64,000 nt of DNA from Sinotaia quadrata. Lineage: Eukaryota > Mollusca > Gastropoda > Architaenioglossa > Viviparidae. Both the position numbers and the translations under genes were made by a program. Under the pieces are notes generated by a model. The model did not search any database. It saw nothing but the letters and a program-made list of their open reading frames with translations, and had not been told where the DNA came from. Location of the stretch: assembly GCA_028829895.1 (NCBI GenBank), contig CM054184.1:28692201-28756200 (forward strand), read 5' to 3'. Position 1 is the first letter of the stretch; every line of letters starts with the position of its first letter. Positions 12,486 through 25,739 of the stretch are shown here, in pieces.

Positions 12486-12825
12486 GAACTAAGTTCAGTC
12501 TGGCTCTAAGAATATCTATGGACAGGTAGAACAGGCTTGCCTTATCGATAAGCTGCACTCGAAGAAAGTGCAACCTGGCTCTAAGGATGCCTAAGGGCAT
12601 CTGCATCTGGTTGGCTCATCGCTGACCTGCACTGGAAAAAAGTGCAGTCTGGCTCCAACAACGCCAAGGGAGGGTAAATGCGAGTGCCAAATCATGATCC
12701 GGGTTGCGAAGGCCATCAGCTGGTCGCTTGTCTCCCCTCCTTGATAGCCTGCTTTGTGATGGATTGGTGTAAACTCCACCCTTATCACCTCTGTTTAACA
12801 CCTGCTTTAAGGGAGAACGTGAAGG
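12485..12825. repeat. Imperfect 70-80 bp repeats beside the LINE fragment
   Basis: Three diverged units share the core GTGCAACCTGGCTCTAAGGA (variants at 12496, 12568 and 12643) plus a GCTGCACT/CCTGCACT word just before. A unique tail of about 180 bp follows (to 12825). This may be part of another transposon or the untranslated end of the neighbouring LINE; it is not recognised. Confidence 0.4.
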
Positions 12826-14010
12826 AGTTGGTGTGTGTTTGTGAGAAGTCAGACGTATCTACTAACTCAATGCCTATAATTAAAGTGACCTGTTAGGAAA
12901 TACACCGCGTAATGAATAAAATTACTTAATCTTAATCTGATAAGAAAGATGAAGCATGTGCATTGCTATCTATCCATCCACACATCCGTTCATTTATATC
13001 AAAAAACAAGGAAGAACAAAGGTGAAATTATGGGATGGGCCATAGAATGAATAATGTTACCATGACTACCGACGATCAACGCCAAAATATCTTACTACTA
13101 CTAGTAAACCAGTATAATTGGAGTGTCTACAATTTTAATTCATATGACAGCAGCTGTTTGCCACTAAAGAGTATGAGCAATCAAATTAAAGTGAATTTAA
13201 GCATTAGTGTTTTAGCAATTTCATCTTAACTGAATTTAAACACTCATGTTTTAGCAATTTCATCTTTAACTGCATTTAAACACTAGTGTTTAACTGAATT
13301 CAACCAATATTGTTTTAGCAATTTACATCTTTAACTGAATGTGCATATATAATTTATTTTTAGTAAATCTTCCTTTCTTTTCCTCTGAACTTGTACTGAA
13401 AACTATACTACCCACCTACCCCTTCTGAGAATCCGCGCCAAACAGCATATTCCACCACTAGTTCCCTTCCATAAACCTACACTGAAAACTACTTTAATCC
13501 CACTCAGAGAATTCACAAAAGATTTGAGCGCACTTGTGACTGTAGGAATGGAGTTGGGCGTGAAGTTTGCTAAAGAAACATGACTGATTATTCCTCCTTT
13601 TCTTTCTCTACATAACGTGGAGCACGTAAAGAATGCTCTTTTATTGCCGATAGATTAATATGGATTATATCGTCAAGGGGCGGTAATCCGTAGCACAGCA
13701 AATTATGCTTGCCTTTTCACGCGAGAAGGGGAGATAATGCAAAAACTCCATTGGTGCTTATTTAGAGCTTTGAAAGTGGCCGCTCACAGCAGACTAAACA
13801 CCAAGGTCTTTGTCTAGATTATACTTCTCATGCCTCGAGTGTTTGGCACCACTCACCGCCTCCAGATCCCAGAACCTCCCACACCAGTCGAGTTCGTCCC
13901 TTGTTTCACGATGGGATTAAAAATAAAGAAAGAATAACTACAAGTAAAATTAAACGCCTAGTTTCATCACAGCGGAAAAATGCCGAATCACTACTATGTC
14001 TTTGGAGTGG
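12826..14010. other. Intergenic stretch with weak repeats
   Basis: Diverged units of about 40 bp occur at 13190-13335 (ACTGAATTTAAACACT and GTTTTAGCAATTTCATCTTT). Otherwise unique with no gene recognised. Confidence 0.4.
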
Positions 14011-14011
14011 T

Positions 14012-14125
14012 TTGTTGTCTGGCAAGTTTCTATAGGAATAAACGGATAATTTCTATGTTGTCTGGCAAGTTTCTATAGGAATAAACGGATAATTTCTATG
14101 TTGTCTGTAGATACTGGCTGGCAAG
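14012..14125. repeat. 55-bp-scale duplication
   Basis: GTCTGGCAAGTTTCTATAGG with the following AATAAACGGATAATTTCTATG occurs twice, and a diverged third start follows at 14110. Confidence 0.85.
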
Positions 14126-14910
14126 TTCTTACAGGAATTGCATTTTCACACTACACAGTGTTGTTGTTGTTGTTGAATGTGGGTAACGCTTCCGGCTTCC
14201 GCCGCTTTCGCGTTTGGAGAGGGGGGGGGGGGGAGAGGGAGGGGGTGCTTTTCTGCTGCTGCGTGTGCCCGTTGAGAAAACATGTCTGGCCGGCAAAGGC
14301 GGACTCCGGTGATCCGTGGGTTGAAGTCGATGTTGTTGTTGTGCCTGGCGGTGGCGTTGATGTTGTTGCCGTTTCTGGTGTTATAGTGAGGGGGGGGGGG
14401 GCTGTCTTACAGAGCCCAAGCTAGTAACACACCAGATCTAACCCCAGTGTGTACATGTGCCCGGGTTGTTCAACTTCCCCACCTCCTCACTGGTGGCGTT
14501 GTTGTTGTTGTCGTGGCTGTCCCCGGTGTCCGTTGGGATGCCTACACAGTGCGCCGGGGCACGGTATATAAAGGTGCATATGAATTTATGGCGGGAAATC
14601 TATCAGTCAAGCGTTGGGCTTGGGCATGATCTACAATCGGCTAGTGTTCGAAATATGACGTAATAGGAGTGAGCTCCCTTCCGATGTGAATACAGCGCAC
14701 AGCGTGGTGATTACATCACTCTCGCGAAACAGGTTTCCAAAAATATCGGTTATGAATAGGACGCCATCCATAAAAAGCTAAACATAACAATGCAGACTAA
14801 TTACAGGTTAGGAGGTCAAGCAAAATATGTCCTAGACTCCATTACACTGCCACTGTCCCCCTTATTTTCCGTTGTTTTTTCCCTGTAGATATGAGCAGGA
14901 GACCAGTACA
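14126..14910. other. GC- and CpG-richer block with G-runs and GTT repeats
   Basis: Two G-runs (about 14220-14233 and 14390-14400), several GTTGTTGTT stretches and frequent CG dinucleotides set this block apart from its AT-rich surroundings. Open frames here (14098-14424, 14447-14629) are driven by the G and GTT runs. It could be a CpG-rich promoter region, but no exon is recognised. Confidence 0.35.
14565..14573 (+). promoter_or_regulatory. TATA-like box
   Basis: GGTATATAAAGG follows the GC-rich CGCCGGGGCACG, a textbook TATA-box setting on the + strand. No transcript or gene is visible downstream. Confidence 0.25.
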
Positions 14911-15260
14911 GTTGGTCTAAAATTAGCTGTATCACGTCATCAATGGTGTGGTTATAGTATCCCCACTAAAATTAGCTATATCATGTCAGTAATGGGGTGG
15001 TTATAGTATCCCCACTAAAATTAGCTATATCACGTCATCAATGGTGTGGTTATAGTATCCCCACTAAAATTAGCTGTATCACGTCATCAATGGTGTGGTT
15101 ATAGTATCCCCACTAAAATTAGCTATATCATGTCAGTAATGGGGTGGTTATAGTATCCCCACTAAAATTAGCTATATCACGTCATCAATGGTGTGGTTAT
15201 AGTATCCCCACTAAAATTAGCTATATCATGTCAGTAATGGGGTGGTTATAGTATCCCCAC
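14911..15260. repeat. 49-bp minisatellite, 7 copies of two alternating types
   Basis: Core GGTTATAGTATCCCCACTAA. Units are of type a (CACGTCATCAATGGTG) or b (CATGTCAGTAATGGGG) in the order a-b-a-a-b-a-b. Confidence 0.95.
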
Positions 15261-15317
15261 TGCTGGTATTGACGTCTCGCTTGCTGCCATCTATTTTATT
15301 ATGGCGGTTTGGTGGTA

Positions 15318-15512
15318 TCTGAGTTTGTTTGCTCTATTGATATTTTCCTGTCATTAGTGGGTTGCTGAGTTTGTTTGCTCTATTGATATTTTCCTGTCAT
15401 TAGTGGGTTGCTGAGTTTGTTTGCTCTACTGATATTTTCCTGTCATTAGTGGGTTGCTGAGTTTGTTTGCTCTATTGATATTTTTCTGTCATTAGTGGGT
15501 TGCTGAGTTTTC
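15318..15512. repeat. 46-bp minisatellite, 4 copies
   Basis: Core TTGCTCTATTGATATTTTCC followed by TGTCATTAGTGGGTTGCTGAG. Confidence 0.95.
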
Positions 15513-15835
15513 CTGATGTGTGTTTGTGGCTGGTGATGGTAGTCTCATGCATTGTTTCTTGACCTTTGTTGTCCATCATTTTGACTTTTGGTTACTTTCG
15601 GTGTTTCAGTTTGTATGGACTCTGGTAGTCTTGAATTGTTGGGTTCCATAATGCTGTCCAGATTGGTTTCAAGAAATATTTTTCTTCTGGGTTCTCTGTT
15701 TGGAGGCAACTGATGTGGAAGTGAGAGGGTGGGCACCTCATGTATTTTGTGAAATTTTCTATCATAGAATCAATCTCAGTCTTCTTCTTCTATTTATGTA
15801 ACAGATGATGTTGTTATTTCTTTAGTGGTTTGATT

Positions 15836-16086
15836 TTCTTTGTCCTTCATTGATATTTTCTTTGTCCTTCATTCATATTTTCTTTGTCCTTCATTGATAT
15901 TTTCTTTGTCCTTCATTGATATTTTCTTTGTCCTTCATTGATATTTTCTTTGTCCTTCATTGATATTTTCTTTGTCCTTCATTGATATTTTCTTTGTCCT
16001 TCATTGATATTTTCTTTGTCCTCCATTCATATTTTCTTTGTCCTTCATTGATATTTTCTTTGTCCCTCATTGATATTTTCATTGTC
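15836..16086. repeat. 22-bp minisatellite, about 11 copies
   Basis: Core TTTGTCCTTCATTGATATTT; a few CATTCATAT variants. Confidence 0.97.
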
Positions 16087-16167
16087 TGCATATTTGCTTT
16101 GCTGAATTTTTTTCTCCAACCATTTGCGTATGTTGTAAGGTTGGGTTTATTTAAATTTCAGCATACG

Positions 16168-16462
16168 CGGTACTGGGTTTTTCACTGTATAAAATGTCTC
16201 CATTGTTTTTCACTGTATAAAATGTCTCCATTGTTTTTCACTGTATAAAATGTCTCCATTGTTTTTCACTGGTTAAAATGTCTCCATTGTTTTTCACTGT
16301 ATAAAATGTCTCCATTGTTTTTCACTGGTTAAAATGTCTCCATTGTTTTTCACTGTATAAAATGTCTCCATTGTTTTTCACTGTATAAAATGTCTCCATT
16401 GTTTTTCACTGGTTAAAATGTCTCCATTGTTTTTCACTGGTTAAAATGTCTCCATTGTTTCT
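16168..16462. repeat. 28-bp minisatellite, about 10 copies
   Basis: Core AAAATGTCTCCATTGTTTTT. Two unit types differ as CACTGTAT and CACTGGTT. Confidence 0.97.
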
Positions 16463-16849
16463 ATAGAAGTCGTTTGTGTAAAATTATTTTTATTTTTATT
16501 TCGATGGAATCTTCCATTGGGTTATTGCATCGTTCTCTTTGTTGAGGACTTCGGTTGCCATATTTGAGTCTCTCTCTCCCTCTCTGTTCACAATACAAGA
16601 ATTACGCTCAGAAGCAGTTATATACAGCCTTCAAACAAAGTTCAACTAAAATGTTCACAGTACAAGAATTACGCTGCCAACACCAGCAGCTCACTAAAAG
16701 CTAACTCACAAATAGGCATTTCAAAAGAACAAGTACCTGCTACAATGACAATGGTAGAAATGTACGAATATTAATAAAATATTAAATAAATAATTAGAAG
16801 TTTTTTAATTAAGGAATTTAAAAAGTTATGGAATTGAAACATTTTTACA

Positions 16850-17175
16850 ATGCATTCTAACAATAACAACATCTGACCAGTATACCAGATAGTAAAGTGA
16901 CTAACCCATCAAAATTCATTCTAACAATAACAACATCTGACCAGTATACCAGATAGTAAAGTGACTAACCCATCAGAATGCATTCTAACAATAACAACAT
17001 CTGACCAGTATACCAGATAGTAAAGTGACTAACCCATCAAAATTCATTCTAACATTAACAACATCTGACCAGTATACCAGACTGTAAAGTGACTAAACCA
17101 TCAAAATGCATTCTAACATTAACAACATCTTACCTGTAAGATCAGACTGTAAAATGACTAACCCATCAAAATGCA
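16850..17175. repeat. 64-bp minisatellite, 5 copies
   Basis: Core CATCTGACCAGTATACCAGA followed by AGTAAAGTGACTAACCCATC; the last copy is diverged. Confidence 0.95.
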
Positions 17176-17447
17176 AAAGCATCTTTCGAAACTAGTTCAC
17201 AATTGACATCATCAGTTCACTCACGTGACTATCTTATGAGATGATTTCAATAATGATTATCATCAGCGCACTTCCTTATCACCATCATCAGTCCCCTACC
17301 CCACCCACATTGCCTGGCACATACATTTCCTGTTTTAAAACTTGGTCACGTGTCACCAATACCTTGGCGTGACCGGGTAAACAGTTCAACACCTGGCCTG
17401 CCTATCAGTTTGCACTGAGCACGTCCACCCTAGTTCAAGACCCCTAC

Positions 17448-17449
<2 letters not shown>

Positions 17450-17503
<54 letters not shown>
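17450..17503. repeat. (CA)n microsatellite
   Basis: About 50 bp of CA. Confidence 0.98.
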
Positions 17504-17506
<3 letters not shown>

Positions 17507-18801
17507 CCTTTCACGCCCTGGCGACTTACTGCCCTACTGACCAGGTCGCGTGCACTAACACCCACGCTTTCTTAACGTGATCTTGTGCATAATTTACCTG
17601 ACCATAATCTTGTTCATAATTTACGTGGTCATATATTTAGGTTCTGCATAGTTTACGTTATGCATATTGGCATTATACATATATTATTATATTGCATAAG
17701 GTCTTTTGTGCATTACAGATTATTTTTCAGTGTTTTGACTTCGAGTCATGACATATACACCATAGAATTAATGTAATTAGGAATCGCTACATGTTAAATC
17801 AAATCAAGAAAGCGCAACCAGTCCTTTCAGTTACCCGCGTTAAAAATCACAAGCCAAATAATTATGTAGTTCACTTAATAGATAATTATAACATAGAACG
17901 AGTGGAGAACAAATTTAGATCCACTGGAAAACACCACACACACTCAAAATACAATTGAAATTGATCATTCGTCATTGAACAACGAATCACACAAAACAAT
18001 TTAATGTAGCGCACTATCATCAAAAGTGAAAATCCGTTTGATAACTTGAAAATATATATATTAACCCAGCGTTTCGCTATCCATTGAGAGACAAAACGGT
18101 TACACATCAAAAGAAGAAAAATCCCGACTATATCGATTAAAAAAAAAATAGAGAGAGAAAGAGAAGAAAAATTTGATATGTGCTTTCCCCTCTCCGATTC
18201 GTTCGCTGCGCTGCAGGAAACGTGTTAATTTCAGCTAGTTTGAACTCGATCGCGCCTCGTACTCTTTTTCTTTTTGCGGAGAAGAGGCAATCGAGAAAAC
18301 AGGCGTCAGTAATTGAAAGGTAATTGCGTTTTAAAGGGGAAGTAATGCAGGCAATGGGAAAAGACGAAGAAACAACATTGGAGAGGAACAGAATGAATAT
18401 ACGCAGAGGGTAGAGAGCGAGAGTTCCACGAATTTCTTGAAAGCAATTGTGCAGGAAAGTGATTCGTCTGCAGTCATAAGTCTTAAACGGAGGGAGAAAA
18501 AATGTTTTCCCCTTGTTTCTAACATTAGCGTTAATTTGTGAACAAAATGTCATTGCATCCTTATGTAGGTTTTATTTTCAACATTACCCATTTCATGTCC
18601 TAACCTAACACATGTACATTATCACCAGAAAGAAATTAAATAAATAAAAAATAATAATAACTAAATAACGAAGCATTTGTGTTATGCTAAATTACAATTA
18701 GAAATAATAAAAAGTAATAAATTTCTTGAACTTAGAGATACATAATAATGAATAATCAGACTACACGCACATATACATTTAGTGTATGTTTATGTCTTTG
18801 T

Positions 18802-18881
<80 letters not shown>

Positions 18882-19770
18882 AAAAAACTGAATATCGGTT
18901 GTGCATATCGGCAGTTGGCAGCTCGTTGATGCATTCTTCTTTGATTACTAGCTAGAGGTAAATTGAGAAAGCATAGCAGTGAAGCAAATGACGTCACCAA
19001 ATGGCTAACTGCTCTGAACTGACATCTACTTTTATTTTTATTTTAAAGATTCGTCTTCATCGACGTGCATGACGCCTTCTAAGAACTTCTTAAATTTCGC
19101 CACAGTTTATAGTCATAACCTGTTAATTTGGTCCACTCGTTCTGACATACAAGCAGGTGTAGTTACTATTCCTGGACATAACCTGCTAACCTAGTCTCCT
19201 CCTTCTAACTTTCAAAGCTGAACATATTTTGATAAAAGTTTCTTAATTGACAACATACATTACCTTTTACCAGCCTATGTCCACTGCAGTAAAAGTTTAC
19301 TTCATGTTGAAAGCCTTAGCTTAGAATTAAATTAAATTAAGAACACAATACTTATTTACATAGGACACCTATGTAGACTATATTTAAATAAAATACTTGC
19401 CAAACAATCCATATGAAATTGAAAAATATCATTTTGTTAGTATTAAGATGTTTATCGGATGCCAGTACTTTTGAATCATATTATTTATGAGAAATCATTT
19501 GTAGTTGCTAAAAATAGTGCATTTTTATCTGAAATGCTATGTTAAGCCGAGATCTCTTCATTTCCTGTCCAGGTCTCTAGACCTCACTAGCTTAATACTG
19601 CTTTTGCGAACAGATTTAGTTGGAAATTGTGTGGCAGGTGACTTGTATTATGTATTAATTAACTCTAATTCTGTTCAGTTACAAATGCCGTTGCAGCTCT
19701 AGACAGTGGTTAATGGTAAAAAATGGTTCCCTTCGACTGACACATGACTCAATCACTAACAATCAAGAAC
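17504..19770. other. Unique intergenic stretch with one compound microsatellite
   Basis: The stretch is AT-rich with no recognised gene. A compound (GT)n(GA)n microsatellite occupies 18804-18880. Opposite-strand open frames at 17886-18110 and 18137-18553 look fortuitous (low complexity, no motif). Confidence 0.4.
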
Positions 19771-19771
19771 A

Positions 19772-20078
19772 ATGCAGTGACAGTTTCACTAGAGAACTAC
19801 TCAGTTGTGACACTATGCAGTGACAGTTTCACTAGAGAACTACTTAGTTGTGACACAATGCAGTAACAGTTTCACTAGAGAACTACTTAGTTGTGACACA
19901 ATGCAGTGACAGTTTCACTAGAGAACTACTTAGTTGTGACTCTATGCAGTGACAGTTTCACTAGAGAACTACTTAGTTGTGACACTATGCAGTGACAGTT
20001 TCACTAGAGAACAACTTAGTTGTGACTCTATGCAGTGACAGTTTCACTAGAGAACAACTTAGTTGTGACTCTATGCAT
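19772..20078. repeat. 43-bp minisatellite, 7 copies
   Basis: Core CAGTGACAGTTTCACTAGAG with the following AACTACTTAGTTGTGAC. Confidence 0.97.
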
Positions 20079-20393
20079 TGCTCTACTAGCAATACACACA
20101 TAGAGTGAAATAACAATTAAAAGTAACATACATCGACATCACGCTTCACTTTACAGTCCCTTGTTTTCTCTTTAGTATACAAGTTATACATTTCTACACC
20201 CTATCTTTGTGTCACGTGTTCTCGAGCTTTCTGACGTAATTATTGCATCCGGGTCCTCTGACTGCTTTTAATTATTGGTGCAATAGAGTTTTATCAACAT
20301 CAATTAAATATGGTACTATGTCTGATGCAATACGCTACATCAACATTAGAAGCTGACTAGTTGTCAGTGTTGTGGCAATCATTTTGAAAGTGT

Positions 20394-20396
<3 letters not shown>

Positions 20397-20469
<73 letters not shown>

Positions 20470-20475
20470 TATATG
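20397..20475. repeat. (CA)n(TA)n compound microsatellite
   Basis: About 30 bp of CA passes into about 45 bp of TA. Confidence 0.98.
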
Positions 20476-20607
20476 ATGGTACAATCTTTATTTTACTCCG
20501 GTGATGGTTGTCTGTCTGCTTGTCTGTTAAGTCTATGGGTATTTAGTCTGTCTTCAACAGCTATGGGTGTGTCTGTCTGCAAAGATGATGGATGTGTCTG
20601 ACTGCAA

Positions 20608-20838
20608 GAAGTGGCATTCATTGGTAACTCTAATTGTGTATTATCTAGTACAAAAGTGGCATTCATTGGTAACTCTAATAGAGTATTATCTAGTACAAAA
20701 GTGGCATTCATTGGTAACTCTAATAGAGTATTATCTAGTACAAAAGTGGCATTCATTGGTAACTCTAATAGAGTATTATCTAGTACAAAAGTGGCATTCA
20801 TTGGTAACTCTAATTGTGTATTATCTAGTACAAAAGCA
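20608..20838. repeat. 45-bp minisatellite, 5 copies
   Basis: Core GGCATTCATTGGTAACTCTA followed by the ATTATCTAGTACAAAAGT segment. Since 45 is a multiple of three, open frames appear on both strands; not a gene. Confidence 0.95.
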
Positions 20839-21640
20839 AGCGATGGAGTTCTATGCCCGTTTATTAATTACTGGTTTGAAGGCTGGAATAAACATAATTC
20901 TCAAAGTCGTCTAACAGCGACATGGGTCCATTTTGTCTGTGTACAACACAGGCTTGGGTAGCATTTATAGATATTGTCATTCTTGACAGTTCTTATACCT
21001 TTAAAAACTGTTGATTTCGTGCTGCATCGACGTCATTAAAGCCTACGTCACCTCAAGTCACTGACCTCATTATTCTACTTATTTCTCATCATGCCATTCC
21101 TCAACAAACTTGAAGAATTTATTTTTGCAACTTAGACTCTTCGGACCGTAGTATAAACTTGTTTTAATTATTTGATTCACACATACTCTAGAAAGAGTGA
21201 AGTTGCACTAAGCAATATTGTTTTACATTATTCATTTGATGAAGCACATTAACAAACGATACCAATTCTCACTGTACATATAAGGGAGATAACTACAGTT
21301 AGTTTCCACTGCAATTATTATTGTCGATTATATCATGTCTATGCTTTATATTATTAAATGCAAATGTCTTGTTCTCGTTCATATTGGTATCTTTTGTTCA
21401 TAGTCAATTTGTCTGGTTGGTAGTTTGTAGTAGGGGGGAGGACTAAAGTTAAATTAAGTCAGATCATTCAAATCTTAAGCAAGGAACCGCCACCTACAGG
21501 CCATTAAGATGAGAGGTGGCTGCCGAGGGATAATAGAGTTTCTAACGAGGCAATGAAGAGTTCTAAGAAAGGTCAGCATTAACACAGTCCGATCTGAATT
21601 TAAGCTATGTCAATATATAAAATACTAATTAATATGAGAT
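20839..21640. other. Unique intergenic stretch
   Basis: No gene recognised. A short inverted repeat GCCACCT...AGGTGGC (21488-21521) could form a hairpin. Confidence 0.35.
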
Positions 21641-21644
21641 GTGT

Positions 21645-22112
21645 TCAGGACCACTCACATGTAAGTTTTTAACACTCACACATGATTGTTTTTAACACAC
21701 ACACACATTTGTTTTTAACACTCACACGCATTTGTTTTTAACACTCACACGCTTTTCTTTTTAACACTCACACGTATATGCTTTTAACACTCACACGTAT
21801 ATGCTTTTAACACTCACAAGTATATGTTTTTATCACTCACACGCATATGTTTTTAACACTCACACGCATATGTTTTTAACACTCACACGTATTTGTTTTT
21901 AACACTCACACAAATGTTAACATACGCGTATTTCTTTTTAACGCTCACACGTATTTGTTTTAGCACTCAAAAAGGTATTTGTTTTTAATACTAACACGCA
22001 TTTGATTTTAAAACTAATACTAATTTGTTTTTAGAACTCACAAGAATGCTTTTAACACTCGCGAGTATGTTGTTTTCACTCATACGTATTTGCTTTCAAC
22101 ACTCACAGTTTT
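21645..22112. repeat. Degenerate 23-bp array, about 20 copies
   Basis: Units are variations on TTTTTAACACTCACACGTAT. Divergence rises towards the right end, suggesting an old array. Confidence 0.9.
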
Positions 22113-25100
22113 CATCTACATTTAATAATATTTATTCGGAGATTTCAGTTTTTTACTGTAAGAAGGGTAATTAATATTAATATCACCAGTTGAATAAGCA
22201 CAGTGCATTTGTAATCTGTGTTCAAGTTTAATTCAGTTCCTGTTGGAGTGTGTGCTATACTCGTACTGAGATTTTAAGTATCAAAATGTAATTTCAGTCT
22301 CTCTGTCACTAAAGCACCTAAGACTCTCACTGAAAGCTGGTCCCTTTGTTTGTACTTATTCTAGAACTATTCTTTGAACACTGGTGAAAGTTTATATGAG
22401 GAATTCCATGATAATTTAAAGCCTTGACTTATGTATATATATTTTTTAATCTAGGGAAATATTTCTGAGAACTTGAATCCATCACACTTTTCATCAAAAC
22501 TTTGTGGAAATTTAAGACACCGAACGTTGCATTACTTGATCCAAAGCAAAATTGTCTTTGCCAAAAAGCCCATGAAAATATTCTAATATACAGTGTACCA
22601 GACGTTCATTGAAACTTCGCCATTCGCTACGGCTACGCAAACTGACTCCCAATACAAAACTGCCTGTAAGTAATGCATGTTAACGCCCGCTCTCCTAGCA
22701 CATTTCCCAGGCGCTGCGAGAGTAAGCGAGACTGCCTTGCCTTCAGCAGTGACACCGAGACCGTGAGCCGAGATTTACAAAGATTGATTACCCTTTCCAC
22801 CGCCAACCCCATGGCGACTTCGTAAACTGACTGATACCACCAATGACATACGAGAGGCCGATGCTCCCCATTAATTATGAGTTTGAACTTATGCTCGAAC
22901 CCAAACTCAACGCACTTCATAAACCGAGGCTAGTTGGTTTAAATCTAAGAAGGCAATGTCGAAAATCTGAGATTCTTTGAAGAAAAACGAACGCACGTTT
23001 GTTCATACCTCAGATAAACAAGTTTAAAGTTAAGAACAAGTTTAAAGTTAAGAACAAGTTTAAAGTTAAGAACAAGTTTGAGTATAATGAACGATGATAA
23101 TGTTTCAAATTGTATTTACATGGTTGCCGTTGCGATTGAAACTAGATGGAAAAGTCTATGTCCTCTCTGTGTACTTTTCCCTATTTATTCATGGACGTCT
23201 TCAGATACATGTCAGATAAACAAGTTTTAAAATATTATTTTCTTAGTTAACAAACGAAAACGTAAGTTTGCAGACAGAGCAAATAGAAACTCATTACCTC
23301 TTACCCGTTAAACTAACAAACGATTCTTTACCCAATCAGTACATGCCCTAAGCAAACACTCAAACCAACCAGGAGACAGGTGTGTGAGTGTATTTCGGTG
23401 GGGAATTGTAGGTGACGAAAAACCGCGTGTAGATTTATCCACTGTTCTGTAAGTTTGAGTCTTTGCTGCTTCATCTCCATTTATTTTAACCTTTGCCTAT
23501 TTATCTCCCTTAGCTTCAACCTGCTCATCTCCCTTGGCTTTAGCCTGATCACCTCCCTTGGTTTTAACCTTTGTTCCTCTCCCTTGACTCTATCCTTTGC
23601 CCGCTCAAACCTCCATTGGTTTTAGTCTGTGCCTATTTACCTCCCTTTGTTTTAGCCTTTGTTTCTCTCGAGTTTTGCCTTTGCTTGACACCTCCCTTGG
23701 CTTTGATTTTTGCCTCCTCATCACCCTTGCAGATGGCGTTCTTTAAAGAGTTCCGTAGATTTTTTTTCCGCTTCCATAGTGGATTCTAAATTTCTATTGG
23801 CTCTATCCATCTCATTCAGTTTGACGAAATTCACCCTAGCTTGAGAGTAGAAAGAGAGCTAATTAACAGTTGTGAAGTCAATCTCCTAGCGGGTTCGATA
23901 AATTCATTCACTTCATGATTTTGTCTTTAGCTAGGAATATTCCCTGTCCACTGACTGAAAGGCTAGAGAGGAACGGCTGAAGCTCTATAAACAACTGACA
24001 GCATTCTGTAAAGGTCCAACATTTCTCTAGTGAGACAGATGACAAGAATTTATCAGAATTAGTAAAGGTTCTGCACTAGTGAAGCAAAATTATTTAAGAA
24101 TTATTTCTTTTTCAATACGGCAATTACTGTAAACACAAAGAAAGAAAACAAGAATTTGTAAGAGTGAAATCAGAAAAGGAGAGACACACACCGGGGGGTG
24201 GGGGTAGGGTGGGGATGGAAGATAATGGTTTTTAACGAGAAAACAATTTTGAGTATCGAAGTAAAAAAACGACAAAAGTAACATTAAAACAATAAAAGTG
24301 GGCTAAAATAAAGGGACTTCAGATCCGTTAAAAAAAAAAAATAAGCGTCAGATTGCTAAGACTGAAATAGTTATGGCTAAAAGAGTAGGTAGGGGTGGTT
24401 GGTGGGGATCCCTGCTGGCAAGAACATGTTAGTCACACTTTAAGTGTGAATTACAAACTGAGTATTGCAGAGTCTAGGACCGTCGACGTTAAGTGCCCAG
24501 TTCAAGTGATTGGTTATATACTGCCTGTCGTGAACTAAGGGGCAATAACCCTTCAATACGTCTGGATTCCTGCGAAGTAAGGTACACTGTACAATAGGCT
24601 TAACACCTTGAAGGACCGTGAGACGGAAATAATGAACAAAACTCTAAGAGTCTAACTCGTAAGAGGCGTCAGGCGTCAGGCGTCAGAAAGCAGGTACAGT
24701 CGCACTTTAGTTTCTCCCCTCCAACCCCTCCGCTCCTTTCTACCGTCCTTCCCCATCCCTAGCTTTGTGTGAATTGTTGCTATTTCTTTGGCGCCCGACT
24801 GGCTTTAGGCAAAAGATGTGAGGCTGGGAGGTGGAGGTGGGAGGAGAGATATGAACTTTACAAAAATATATATAACCAGACGTGCGTGGCCGCTCACGTC
24901 ACTCTCAACAAGTCAAGAAAGGAGGATGGAAAGAGAAAATGAAAACATTCTACTGCTGTAGAGACCAAATATTAATCATTTTTCCGGACGAAGCAACTGT
25001 GTAAAGAATATAATTATATTAGCTACTTTCCGGTACGAAAACACTCCAAGGAGTAACACTAGACATTTTCTGGTAGAAACCCATTAATAAAACATTAGTT

Positions 25101-25390
25101 TCTTCCATTCCTTTAAAAAAAAAATAAAAGTCACAAAAAAAAGATTGAACGAAAGAAGATAAACAAAGAAGACGCAGTAGGAGGGAAGAGAGATGTGGAG
25201 TGGGGGAGGGGGAGACGAGAGAAAAGAAAGACCGATAGTCATGCAGACAAGAGACGGAACAAAACAGACAAGAGTCGGTGTCAGCGATGGGTGCAACCAC
25301 ATCCGGATCGGGGACACACGTCTTATGTAGCCCTAGAAATAATGCCACGTAGTCTAGGATGTATCGGATCAAGGAACAGCAACAGAATGA
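22113..25390. other. Mostly unique intergenic stretch with minor repeats
   Basis: It contains an 18-bp repeat (23020-23075, core AACAAGTTTAAAGTTAAG), a degenerate CTCCCTTGGCTTTAGCCT-type repeat (23500-23720), and three 9-bp units GGCGTCAGGCGTCAGGCGTC (24666-24690). The opposite-strand 95-codon frame at 22633-22920 is unrecognised. No gene supported. Confidence 0.4.
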
Positions 25391-25391
25391 A

Positions 25392-25612
25392 CTGAAGGGG
25401 TACTGTATGAAATTAAATGGAGAAAGTTAAGCACTGAAGGGGTACTGCATGAAGTTAAATGGAAAGTTAAGCACTGAAGGGGTACTGTATGAAGTTAAAT
25501 GGAGAAAGTTAAGCACTGAAGGGGTACTGTATGAAGTTGAATGGATAGCAGAGAAAGTTAAGCACTGAAGGGGTACTGTATGAAGTTGAACGGAGAAAGT
25601 TATGCACTGAAA
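25392..25612. repeat. 42-bp minisatellite, 5 copies with indels
   Basis: Core CACTGAAGGGGTACTGTATG; one unit has a short insertion (ATGGATAGCAG). Confidence 0.9.
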
Positions 25613-25739
25613 CTACTTAACTGGAAGTAACAGGCTAATAACGGATAAGGTTTACAAAACAAAGGAAAAAAAAAACCAAACAAAAATAAACAAGTGGGTC
25701 GCTGTTAGAAAAGTTAAAATTCTATTAATTTTGAAGATT

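Noticed and set aside
14098..14424. 108-codon frame with Val/Gly-rich sequence
   Set aside because: Produced by G-runs and GTT repeats in a GC-rich block.
18137..18553. 138-codon minus-strand frame
   Set aside because: Starts and ends in low-complexity A/T and GA runs with no motif; likely chance.
22633..22920. 95-codon minus-strand frame in non-repetitive DNA
   Set aside because: Not simple sequence, but no recognisable family feature and no flanking exons; kept as unassigned DNA.
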